Positions 8,593-16,900 of a DNA stretch of 17,048 bases are shown here, piece by piece. Each line of letters begins with the position of its first letter. The first letter of the stretch is position 1. Position numbers and translations under genes: made by a program. The DNA comes from CAYWNK01 sp047639615. GTDB taxonomy: Bacteria; Planctomycetota; UBA1135; GCA-002686595. A model generated the notes under the pieces. The model had not been told where the DNA came from. It did no database searches and worked only from the letters and a program-made list of their open reading frames with translations. Where the stretch lies: positions 1 through 17,048 of the forward strand of contig JBLIOL010000087.1 in NCBI GenBank assembly GCA_047639615.1. The letters are read 5' to 3'.

Positions 8593-10103
8593 TGGGAACC
8601 TCCGCGCTCCATCAAGCGCTGGGCATAGGCGCCGGTCTCGCGCCGGGAGCGCTCACGCCAACCACCACGATCCGAAGAATGCGGAGACATGGCCCGTTGC
8701 GCGGCCAAGTATCTGCGGTGCAGTACGGCAGCAGCTGCCACCAGGGCGTCGTACTCCACGGGCGGCTCCAAGGTCAGAGACTCGAGGAAGTGCGTGTCGT
8801 AGTTGCCAGCACGGAAGTCCTCGTGGCCGAGCACGGCCAGAGCCGCGGGCAAGCCCGTGCGCACGCCGCCGACGTTGGTCTCTGCGATCGCACGCTCCAT
8901 GCGCGCAATCGCCTGGTCGCGGTCCTCGCCCCAAACGATGATCTTGGCCAGCATGGGGTCGTAAGCCATGCCCACTTCCAATCCCTCGTGCATGGCGCTG
9001 TCCAGTCGCACCCAGGGTCCGCCGGGTACGCGCAGGTTCTTGAGCGTGCCCGTGGACGGCAGGAAGCCCGCGTAGGGATCCTCCGCGTTCACGCGCACTT
9101 CGATGGCGTGACCGGTTTGCTTGAGATCTTCCTGCTCAAAGCGCAGGGGCTCGCCGGCTGCCACGCGAAGTTGCTCAGCAACCAGGTCCACGCCGGTGGT
9201 CATCTCGGTGATCGGGTGTTCCACCTGCAGGCGCGTGTTCATCTCCAGGAAGAAGAACTCGCCACCGGAGACCAGGAACTCCACGGTGCCGACGCCTTCG
9301 TAATCCACGTGACGCGCGGCCTTCAGAGCCATCGCGCCCATGGCATCGCGCATGGCCGGGTCGAGCGCAACCGAGGGGCACTCCTCCAGCAGCTTCTGAT
9401 GCCGGCGCTGGATCGAGCACTCGCGCTCGAAGAGGTGCACGGCATTGCCATGGTTGTCGCACAGCACTTGAATCTCCACGTGGCGCGGATGATCTAGGTA
9501 GCGCTCGAGATAGAGGCGTCCGTCACCGAAGGCGCTCAGGGCTTCGCCCGAGGCCGTGCGGAAGGCGCTTTCCATCTCGCTAGGTTCGCGCACCACGCGG
9601 ATGCCTTTACCACCTCCGCCGGCGGAGGCCTTGAGGGCCACCGGATAGCCGATGCTCTCAGCAGCCGTGACCGCCTCGGTAGCATCCGCCACGGGATGGT
9701 CCAAGCCAGGCACGCAGACCACACCAGCTGCCTTCATCTCCTGGCGGCAGGTGATCTTGTCCCCCATGGCCTTGATGGCGCCCGTGGGCGGACCGATCCA
9801 GGCCATGCCAGCGGCCTTGACGGCCTCGGCGAACTCGCCGTTCTCAGACAGGAAGCCGTAGCCCGGATGAATCGCCTCGGCGCCGGTGTCCTTGGCGGCC
9901 TGGAGCACCTTCTCCATGACTAGGTAGCTCTCGCCGGGCGCAGCTCCGCCCAGGGGCACGGCCACGTGAGCCATGCGCGTGTGCAAAGCGCCAGCGTCCG
10001 CGTCCGAGTAAACGGCCACGCACTCGATGCCCATCTCTCGGGCGGTGCGAATGACGCGTAGGGCGATCTCCCCACGGTTCGCGATCAGGATGCGACGGAA
10101 CAT
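8589..10103 (-). CDS. accC: Biotin carboxylase subunit (acetyl-/propionyl-CoA carboxylase alpha)
   Basis: This 504-aa ATP-grasp enzyme carboxylates carrier-bound biotin using ATP and bicarbonate. The N-terminal FRRILIANRGEIALRVIRTA and HPGYGFLSEN are typical. Lysines K116 (MGDK) and K158 (VALKAS), the glycine-rich loop AGGGGKGIRVV (161-171), ERECSIQRRHQK (227-238) and EMNTRLQVEHPITE (287-300) give the catalytic set E287, N289, R291 and E295. E. coli AccC is about 450 aa; the extra tail here (HRRYLAAQRAM...WRERSRRETGAYAQRLM) resembles the stretch after the biotin carboxylase domain in PccA-type alpha chains. It starts 8 nt after pccB and overlaps the carrier gene by 4 nt, so a propionyl-CoA carboxylase role is the best reading. 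Service to acetyl-CoA carboxylase cannot be excluded. Confidence 0.93.
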   Translation of the reverse strand: MFRRILIANRGEIALRVIRTAREMGIECVAVYSDADAGALHTRMAHVAVPLGGAAPGESYLVMEKVLQAAKDTGAEAIHPGYGFLSENGEFAEAVKAAGMAWIGPPTGAIKAMGDKITCRQEMKAAGVVCVPGLDHPVADATEAVTAAESIGYPVALKASAGGGGKGIRVVREPSEMESAFRTASGEALSAFGDGRLYLERYLDHPRHVEIQVLCDNHGNAVHLFERECSIQRRHQKLLEECPSVALDPAMRDAMGAMALKAARHVDYEGVGTVEFLVSGGEFFFLEMNTRLQVEHPITEMTTGVDLVAEQLRVAAGEPLRFEQEDLKQTGHAIEVRVNAEDPYAGFLPSTGTLKNLRVPGGPWVRLDSAMHEGLEVGMAYDPMLAKIIVWGEDRDQAIARMERAIAETNVGGVRTGLPAALAVLGHEDFRAGNYDTHFLESLTLEPPVEYDALVAAAAVLHRRYLAAQRAMSPHSSDRGGWRERSRRETGAYAQRLMERGGSQ

Positions 10104-10111
10104 GGATAGAC

Positions 10112-11662
10112 CTAGAGCGGGATGTTGCCGTGCTTGCGCGTGGGACGGGACTCGTGCTTGCTGCGCAGTAGCTCGAGGGAACGGATCAGGTACGGGCGCG
10201 TGTCGCGCTCCTCGATCACATCGTCCACGAACCCGCGCGCAGCCGCGCGATAGGGATTGCCGAATTTCTCTTCGTACTCGGCCGTGCGCTGAGCCTCAAG
10301 AGCGACGGGATCATCCGCAGCGGCGATCTCGCGCCGGTGGATGATCTTGGCTGCACCGGCTGCACCCATGACGGCGATCTGCGACGCGGGCCAGGCCACG
10401 TTCACGTCGGCGCGCACGTGCTGGGAACCCATCACGTCGTAGGCGCCGCCGTAGGCCTTGCGCGTGATAACGGTGAGTTTAGGTACGGTGGCTTCGCAGT
10501 AGGCGTAGAGCAACTTGGCGCCGTGGCGGATGATGCCACCGTATTCCTGAGCGGTTCCGGGCAGGAAGCCGGGCACGTCCTCGAGGGTCACGATCGGGAT
10601 ATTGAACGCATCGCAGAAGCGAATGAAGCGCGCGCCCTTCTCGCTAGCGGAGATGTCGAGGCAACCGGCCAGCACGGCCGGCTGATTGGCGACGATGCCC
10701 ACGGGGTAGCCGCCGAGACGAGCGAAGCCCACCACCATGTTGCCCGCCCAAGCTTCCTGCACCTGCAGGAAGGATTCCTTGTCCACCACCAGGTCGATCA
10801 CCTTGGTGATGTCGTAGGGCTTGCCCGGATCGGCCGGCACGATGTCGGCCAGGCCTTCCTCACGGCGATCCGAGGGATCATCCGTAGGTATGAAGGGCGC
10901 GTCCTCCGCGTTGTTGAGCGGCAGGTAGCTGTAGAGCTTGCGCAGCAGCAAGAGGCAGCTCTTGTCGTCCGGCGCAGAGAAGTGCGCCACGCCACTGGTG
11001 CCGCAATGCACCTCGGAGCCGCCCAGCTCCTCGCTGGTGACTTCCTCGTGGGTCACGGTCTTGACCACGTCAGGACCGGTGATGTGCATGTACGAAGTGC
11101 CCTCCACCATCATGATGAAGTCCGTGATGGCCGGGCTGTAGACCGCACCGCCCGCGCAGGGACCCATCACTGCCGACAGCTGCGGAATCACGCCCGATGC
11201 TTGGGTGTTGCGCCAGAAGATCTCCGCGTAGCCGCCGAGGCTTTGCACACCTTCCTGGATGCGCGCGCCGCCGGAATCGTTCAGGCCGATCAGGGGCACA
11301 CCCACCTTCAGGGCTTGATCCATGACCTTGCAGATCTTCTCCGCGTGGGTCTCCGAGAGACTGCCACCGAAGACCGTGAAGTCCTGGCTGAAGACGTAGA
11401 CCGGGCGGCCGTCGAGCAGGCCGTGGCCGGTGATCACTCCGTCGCCCAGGATGGTCTGATCCTGCATACCGAAGTCGGTGCAACGGTGGGTGACGAAGCG
11501 GTCCAGCTCCACAAAGGAACCTTCGTCGAGCAGGAACTCGACGCGCTCGCGCGCGGTCAACTTGCCAGCCTTGTGCTGACGGTCGATGCGAGCCTGCCCG
11601 CCGCCCAGCTGAGATTCCGCGCGCAGCCTGTGGAGGCGCTCGAGAGGAGTTTCCGTGCTCAT
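10112..11662 (-). CDS. pccB: Propionyl-CoA carboxylase beta subunit (carboxyltransferase)
   Basis: A 516-aa crotonase-fold carboxyltransferase that moves the carboxyl group from biotin to propionyl-CoA, giving (S)-methylmalonyl-CoA. Visible signatures are SQDFTVFGGSLSETHAEKI (92-110), NDSGGARIQEGV, the N-terminal oxyanion region VMGPCAGGAVYSPAITDF (165-182), EDVPGFLPGTAQEYGGIIRHGAKLLYAY (361-388) and KAYGGAYDVMGSQ (402-414). It ends in the common KHGNIPL tail. D409 in GGAYDVM matches the aspartate reported to favour propionyl-CoA in characterised PccB enzymes. Length is standard. The neighbouring epimerase and mutase genes support propionate metabolism. No Shine-Dalgarno precedes ATG 11662; instead a hairpin ends four bases upstream. 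Confidence 0.95.
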   Translation of the reverse strand: MSTETPLERLHRLRAESQLGGGQARIDRQHKAGKLTARERVEFLLDEGSFVELDRFVTHRCTDFGMQDQTILGDGVITGHGLLDGRPVYVFSQDFTVFGGSLSETHAEKICKVMDQALKVGVPLIGLNDSGGARIQEGVQSLGGYAEIFWRNTQASGVIPQLSAVMGPCAGGAVYSPAITDFIMMVEGTSYMHITGPDVVKTVTHEEVTSEELGGSEVHCGTSGVAHFSAPDDKSCLLLLRKLYSYLPLNNAEDAPFIPTDDPSDRREEGLADIVPADPGKPYDITKVIDLVVDKESFLQVQEAWAGNMVVGFARLGGYPVGIVANQPAVLAGCLDISASEKGARFIRFCDAFNIPIVTLEDVPGFLPGTAQEYGGIIRHGAKLLYAYCEATVPKLTVITRKAYGGAYDVMGSQHVRADVNVAWPASQIAVMGAAGAAKIIHRREIAAADDPVALEAQRTAEYEEKFGNPYRAAARGFVDDVIEERDTRPYLIRSLELLRSKHESRPTRKHGNIPL

Positions 11663-11666
11663 GGCG

Positions 11667-11711
11667 GAAGACTCTAGCTTTCCGAGTCCTTCAGGGCCCG
11701 CAGCGGCCCTG
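11667..11711 (-). promoter_or_regulatory. Two tandem hairpins in the mce-pccB gap
   Basis: The 73-nt gap (11663-11735) holds two inverted repeats. Bases 11692-11698 (CAGGGCC) and 11705-11711 (GGCCCTG) are perfect 7-bp arms with a 6-nt loop. Bases 11667-11674 (GAAGACTC) and 11684-11692 (GAGTCCTTC) pair with one bulge around a 9-nt loop; the two hairpins share base 11692. Neither is followed by a T-tract on the transcribed strand, so they are not typical intrinsic terminators. The second ends four bases before the pccB ATG and could affect translation or mRNA processing. Confidence 0.4.
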
Positions 11712-11735
11712 GATAATGGCCGAGCCGAATAGGAA

Positions 11736-12179
11736 TTAGTGCGCGGCGGGGTCCTGCACCAGCTCCATCAGCACTCCGCCGGTGGCAGCCGGGTGCAAGA
11801 ATGCGATCTGGGTGCCGTGGGCGCCGGGCTGGGGCGACTCATGGATCAGGCGTACACCCTGCTGCTTAAGGACCACAAGGGCGGCCTCCAGGTCGGCAAC
11901 TTCCCAGGCCAGATGGTGGATTCCGGCACCGCGCTTGGCGATGAACTTGGCCACAGGGGAATCCGGCCCGGTGGGCTCGACCAACTCCACGCGCTGGGTG
12001 CCGGCGTGCACCACAAAGACGTTGACGCCTTGGGTGGCCACGAGCTCGGACTCTTCCTGGGCGGGGCTCATGCCGAGCATCCCCACGTAGAGTTCGCGCG
12101 AGGCGGCCAGGTCCGGCGTGGCGATAGCCACGTGGTGCAAGCCGATCACCAAGCCGCGCAGTACTTCGGGAACATCCAC
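11736..12179 (-). CDS. mce: Methylmalonyl-CoA epimerase
   Basis: A 147-aa vicinal-oxygen-chelate (glyoxalase-fold) enzyme that interconverts (S)- and (R)-methylmalonyl-CoA, linking the carboxylase product to the mutase substrate. It has two beta-alpha-beta-beta-beta modules: GLHHVAIATPDLAASRELYVGMLGM and GAGIHHLAWEVADLEAALVVLKQQGVRLI. Probable metal ligands are H16, E65 (RVELVEP), H89 and E139 (VLMELV). The HGTQIAFLHPAATGGVLMELVQ ending is characteristic of this family. Length is normal. The GTG start overlaps the mutase stop by one base (TAGTG) and has a strong GGAGG seven bases upstream, inside the end of the mutase gene. The two genes are therefore probably co-translated. Confidence 0.95.
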   Translation of the reverse strand: MDVPEVLRGLVIGLHHVAIATPDLAASRELYVGMLGMSPAQEESELVATQGVNVFVVHAGTQRVELVEPTGPDSPVAKFIAKRGAGIHHLAWEVADLEAALVVLKQQGVRLIHESPQPGAHGTQIAFLHPAATGGVLMELVQDPAAH

Positions 12180-13825
12180 TAGAGCACCTCCGGAGCGTTG
12201 TACTTGCCGAAGACGCCAGAGAGGGTCGTGCAGACTTCGCCGAGGGTGGCGTAGGACTCGACCGCAGCGAGCATGGGATCGAGCATGTTGCCCGTGCCCT
12301 CCGCAGTCGCTTTGAGTGCGGCCAAAGTGCTCTCGACCTTGGCCGGATCACGCTCGCGGCGCACGCGCGCGAGGGTAGCGAGCACCTCTTCGCGGGCGGC
12401 CGGATCGGGCTTGAAGACTTCCGTGGGCTCTTCCTCTGCGGTGTATTTGTTGACGCCGACGACCACGCGTTCGGTGGACTCCACATCGCGCTGCCACTGC
12501 AGGGCACTGCGCAGAATCTCGCGCTGTACGAAGCCATCCTCGATGGCCTGCACCGCGCCGCCGCGGCTGTCCACTTCGGCCATGAGTGCCAAGGCTTGGC
12601 TCTCGAGCTCGTCGGTCAGGTGCTCCACGTAGGGGCAGCCGCCCAGGGGATCGATCACGTCCGCAGCGCCAGATTCTTCGGCCAAGATGTGCTGCGTACG
12701 CAGGGCGATGCGCGCGGAGGCTTCCGTGGGCAAGCCCAGGGCCTCATCGCGCGAGTTCGTGTGCAGGGACTGAGTGCCGCCAAGCACGGCGGCCAGGGCC
12801 TGGATCGTCACGCGCACCACGTTGTTCTCAGGCTGCTGACTGGTGAGGGTCGATCCGGCGGTTTGCGTGTGGAAGCGCAAAGCCCACGAACGCGGGTTCT
12901 CGGCCTTGAATTCCTCACGCATGATGCGCGCCCACATGCGGCGTGCGGCGCGGAACTTGCCGATTTCCTCGAAGAGGTGGTTGTGCGAGTTGAAGAAGAA
13001 AGACAAGCGCGGCGCGAAGTCGTCCACGGCTAGGCCCGCGTCCACGGCGGCGCGCACATAGGCGCGACCGTTAGCCAGGGTGAAGGCCAATTCCTGCACG
13101 GCGTTGGAGCCCGCCTCGCGGATGTGATAGCCGGAGATCGAGACCGTGTTCCAGCGCGGCACGTGCTCCTTGCAGAAGCCCATCAGATCCGTGACCAGAC
13201 GCATGGAGGGTCCCGCCGGGAAGCGGTAGTTTCCCCGCGCGGCGTACTCCTTGAGGATGTCGTTCTGGACCGTGCCCGAGAGCTGGCGCGAGTCCGTCCC
13301 CTGGCGCCGGGCTAGGGCTACATACGCACACAGCAGGTAGCTGGCCGAGGCGTTGATGGTCATGGAGGTGCTGACCTCCCCGAGCGGGATGCCCGCGAAG
13401 AGCTGCTCCATGTCCGCCAAGGAGTTGACCGGTACGCCCACCTTGCCGACCTCGTCGATGGCCAATGGATCGTCCGAGTCATAGCCCAGTTGCGTGGGCA
13501 GATCGAAGGCCACCGAGAGTCCCGTCTGACCGCCATCCAGCAACAAGCGGAAGCGCTCGTTGGTCTCGGTAGCGCTGGAAAAACCCGCGTACTGACGCAT
13601 GGTCCACAAACGACCGCGGTGCATGCTCGGTTGCACGCCGCGGGTGTAGGGGTACTCCCCAGGCCAGCCGCCGTCCGGCGCTCCGCCGTAGAGCGGATCC
13701 AACTCCAAGCCCGATGGCGTAGCGAATTGCTCGCGACGCTCCGGTCTTTTGGAAACGGCCTTGGCGTGGGTACGCGTCTGCCAGGCGGCGCGCTCTTGAG
13801 TCTCTTGCTCTCGGGAATCGGACAT
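12179..13825 (-). CDS. Methylmalonyl-CoA mutase catalytic (large/alpha) subunit lacking the B12-binding domain
   Basis: At 548 aa this is the TIM-barrel catalytic part of an adenosylcobalamin-dependent acyl-CoA mutase, converting (R)-methylmalonyl-CoA to succinyl-CoA. Hallmarks are TMRQYAGFSSATETN, LSVAFDLPTQLGYDSD, SGTVQNDILKEYAARGNY, SISGYHIREAGSNAVQEL, LRFHTQTAGSTLTSQQPENNVVR and GGTQSLHTNSRDEAL. Y79 and R197 are the residues expected in methylmalonyl-CoA mutase, where isobutyryl-CoA mutase has Phe and Gln; H234 fits the catalytic histidine. The protein stops at YNAPEVL, with no DxHxxG cobalamin domain, so a separate small subunit is needed and is not in the window. I chose ATG 13825: a longer frame from 13954 adds 43 residues unlike the family and covers the intergenic region. 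No Shine-Dalgarno is visible. Confidence 0.93.
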   Translation of the reverse strand: MSDSREQETQERAAWQTRTHAKAVSKRPERREQFATPSGLELDPLYGGAPDGGWPGEYPYTRGVQPSMHRGRLWTMRQYAGFSSATETNERFRLLLDGGQTGLSVAFDLPTQLGYDSDDPLAIDEVGKVGVPVNSLADMEQLFAGIPLGEVSTSMTINASASYLLCAYVALARRQGTDSRQLSGTVQNDILKEYAARGNYRFPAGPSMRLVTDLMGFCKEHVPRWNTVSISGYHIREAGSNAVQELAFTLANGRAYVRAAVDAGLAVDDFAPRLSFFFNSHNHLFEEIGKFRAARRMWARIMREEFKAENPRSWALRFHTQTAGSTLTSQQPENNVVRVTIQALAAVLGGTQSLHTNSRDEALGLPTEASARIALRTQHILAEESGAADVIDPLGGCPYVEHLTDELESQALALMAEVDSRGGAVQAIEDGFVQREILRSALQWQRDVESTERVVVGVNKYTAEEEPTEVFKPDPAAREEVLATLARVRRERDPAKVESTLAALKATAEGTGNMLDPMLAAVESYATLGEVCTTLSGVFGKYNAPEVL

Positions 13826-13880
13826 GGGGGTAATTAGACTAGCGATCGTGAGGCGCCACGCCTGTAGCTGACGCAGGGAA

Positions 13881-13896
13881 CAAGTGGGGTAACTTG
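13881..13896. repeat. Short inverted repeat CAAGT-N6-ACTTG, possible operator
   Basis: Perfect 5-bp arms are separated by six bases in the divergent intergenic region, about 56 bp from the mutase start and 67 bp from the rightward gene. This symmetry and spacing would suit a dimeric regulator, but a 5-bp repeat can occur by chance. Confidence 0.25.
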
Positions 13897-13912
13897 CCGA
13901 AGCCCGCGAATG

Positions 13913-13929
13913 CGCCCCCCCGGGGGGCG
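13913..13929. repeat. GC-only interrupted palindrome (CGCCCCCC-C-GGGGGGCG)
   Basis: Perfect 8-bp arms flank a single central C, 33 bp upstream of the rightward gene. There is no T-tract on either side, so it is not an ordinary intrinsic terminator. An 8-bp GGCCGGCC palindrome follows at 13936-13943. Role unknown: a protein-binding site, a leader hairpin or chance in GC-rich DNA are all possible. Confidence 0.4.
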
Positions 13930-13962
13930 TAGGCTGGCCGGCCCCCAGACCCATTTAGTCCT

Positions 13963-16900
13963 ATGAAGACCCTCCTAGCACTCCTCGCTGCAGTTTTGCT
14001 CTCCGTCACCGTTTGGTTTGTTGCCTTCCAGGACGGCGGGCCGGACACGGATTTGGCGTTGAAGGCTGAAGACCAGAGCGTTGAGCAGACCAGCGAGAGC
14101 ACCGATGGCATGCTGGATCTGGCCTCCGCTGAGCCCGACGAGACAATCGGTCGCACCCAGGCCGAACGGCGCTCCCAAGAGCAGGCGGAGCTCGCCGATA
14201 GCGATGCCCGCTGGGTCGAAGGCCGCGTGGAGTGGCCCGCCGGAGCACCGGCCGATCCGACCCTGGAGGTCTTCGCCTTGAGCGAGAAACTCGGAGCCGC
14301 GCAGCTTGCCAGTCTACTGGATCCGCCCCTGCGCTTCGACGAACCTTGGCCCCACACCTTGGATTCACGCGCCTGGTCCGAGAGCCTGATCGTTGCCCGC
14401 GCGCCCGTGGCCGCCGACGGCACCTTCCGCCTCCCCTACGGCATCCAGACCCGCTCCGGATTCTTGAGCCTGCGTGGCCGGCACCTCTACCTGAAGGAGT
14501 CCATGGAGCTCGACCCGCGCGACTCCGAGCGCAAGCTGCTCGTGAAGCCCGATCTGGGCGTCTGGATTCACGGCAAACTCTCCCTGGCCAAGGACGCCCT
14601 CGGAACTCTGGACGACGTGCGCATGCGCATCACGGTCGACACCTCAAACCTGAGCGGTATCCCGCTAGAGCCGGGGCAAGTCTCCCCCACGCGAGTGGCC
14701 CGCAGCACTTCCAGCGGCAGCTTCGAATTCCGCGCCGCCCTGCCCTCCACACCGTACCTGCTCGAAGCACTGCCCGAGGACCTGGCTTACGCACGCGCCG
14801 AACTCCTCAAGCTACACCCAGGCGATACTCTTGAGCACACCATCGAGCTGCAAGGCGGCGGCACCATCAGCGGCCATGTGGTGGATAGCAGTGGACGCCC
14901 GGTATCCGGCGCGCGCCTGACCTTGACCTATGGGAAGGGCGTCTTCGGTACCGAGGGCAGCACCGTGCGCAGCGCCGATTCCGACGACCAAGGAGTCTTC
15001 GAATTGCGTGCCGTCACCAGCGGCGAACTGCAGCTTCAAGCGGATCACGACAGTCGCTTGCAGTCCTCGCGCCAAGCGCTGGAACTGCCGCCCGCCGGCG
15101 TCTTGGAGGGCATCATCCTCAAGCTGGACGACGGCAATTCCTTGGCAGGTTTCGTCCGCTGGCCCGACGGTACGCCCGCTGCGGGCGCAGAGATCTTCGC
15201 CAGCTTCGATCAAGCTTTCCGAGCAGGCCCCACGGCCCTAAACGCCATGCGCGGCGCCAAGGCACGCACGATCGCCGACGAGGGTGGCGTCTTCGTGCTA
15301 CGTGGCTTGGGCAAGGGCCCCTTCACACTGCGCGCGCGCGTAGACGGCGAGCGCCGCGGACGAGCCCGCAGCGATGGACTCCGGCCCGGGCAAGAGGGTG
15401 TGGAAATGGTGCTACAACCCTCGATCTCACTGAAAGGCCATGTGACAGACCAGGAAGGCGAAGCAGTGCGGGCCTTTACCGTGCACCTGGGCCGGGTCGC
15501 CGCGGGCGACCTGATGAAGACAACCACCAACAATCACCGTCAGGACTTCATCGACGAGGACGGGCGCTTCCGCTTCGACGACTTGGAAGAAGGCCTCTGG
15601 GAGCTGCAAGTCCAAGGGGACGGGCTGATCACGACGGTCCCCCACGAAGTCACCCTGCCCAGGCCGGCAGAGTCCCCCGACTTTGAGGTCTTGCTGCTGC
15701 GCTCAGCCAGCCTCTCGGGGCAAGTCACCGCTCCCGACGGCCAGGCCCTGGCCGATGCCGAGGTCTTCCTAATCTCGGGCGGGCCCGCATGGCAGCAGAT
15801 GCTCGACCAAAACCCCTTCGCGCCGCGCGCAGTGAGCGACGAAGAGGGCAATTACCTGCTCACCGGGATCCCCCCTGGCGGAGTTAGCGTCAAGGCCCGC
15901 CACACCGAGTTCGCGCCCAGCGAGGCACGGCCCCTAGACCTCGCTGCCGGAGAAGTTCGCGACGGAGTGAACCTAGCGCTAGCCATGGGCGGGATCGTCA
16001 CCGGAGAGGTGATCAATGAGGACGGCTCTGCAGGTTCCGGGCGCATGATCATGCTCACCCATATGCAGACCCAGGCTGTACTCAACTCGCGCACCGATGC
16101 TGGGGGCTTGTTCCGCCTCGAACGCGTTCCGGCCGGCAGCTACCAGGTGGTCGCCCTCGACACCCAGGCTGACTGGAGCGGCGGCGACACGGAGAGTGGC
16201 CCAGACATCAGCGCCATCATGAAGAACATGAAGATGGGCCAGGTTTCAGTAGTGAACGGCGAAACCGTGCATGTGGTCCTGGGCTCGCCGCCCGAAGATC
16301 CGGTGCGCGTCTACGGCAAGGTGACTACCAACAAGGAGCCCGCCGCGGGTGCCCTCTTGAGCTTCATCCCCGAAGGTGACAACGTCTACCAGAACCTCAA
16401 GCTCACCAGCGTCGACTCCCAAGGTAACTACGAGCTGACCCTCGACAAGCCTGGCAAATTCGTAGTCAGCGTCCAACGCATCGGCGACGGGGCCATGCAG
16501 CAGAGCACGGTCGAATTCCAAGAGACGATCCCTTCAGGGGACGAGTACCACCTGAACCTGGAGCTGCCGCTCGGCCGTATCTCCGGCACGGTTGTGGACG
16601 CCCGCGGCAAGCTCGCCGCCGGCGAACGCATCACCTTGACTGTGGATGGCGTGGCGCGCACGGACAGCATGCTCGGCGGCCAATACGCGGAGATCCGTAC
16701 GGATTCCGCCGGTGCCTTCGACCTCAAGGGTCTACGCCCCGGCGTCTACCGACTCGGTGCTGGCGGCGCAGCCCCCTTCAGTGGTCAGGGCGCCGACACG
16801 CTTGGACGTATCTCCATCGGCGGCGTGCGCATCGGCGAGGACGAGTGGAAGCGCGGACTGCAATTGGAGCTACCCGACCCGGGCAGTATCGAAGTCACCG

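Larger units (their letters stand above)
13826..13962. promoter_or_regulatory. Divergent intergenic region between the mutase gene and the repeat-protein gene
   Basis: This 137-nt space must hold promoters for both directions if both genes start here. On the minus strand, TCTAAT (13838-13833) lies 7 nt before the mutase ATG. As a -10 box it would give a nearly leaderless mRNA, consistent with the absent Shine-Dalgarno, but I see no good -35 partner. On the plus side no clear Shine-Dalgarno precedes ATG 13963, and no convincing promoter could be assigned. Two inverted repeats lie in the middle and are listed separately. Confidence 0.4.

Noticed and set aside
10337..11677. A 446-codon open frame on the plus strand, antisense to pccB
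   Set aside because: It is fully opposite a well-supported pccB and reads as histidine- and glycine-rich composition without motifs or a ribosome-binding site.
13913..13929. An intrinsic terminator at the GC palindrome
   Set aside because: No T-run follows on either strand, and it lies between two divergent start codons, where no transcript should end.
13826..13954. An N-terminal extension of the mutase from ATG 13954
   Set aside because: The added 43 residues do not resemble the family and would cover the whole promoter region. ATG 13825 gives the usual N-terminus.
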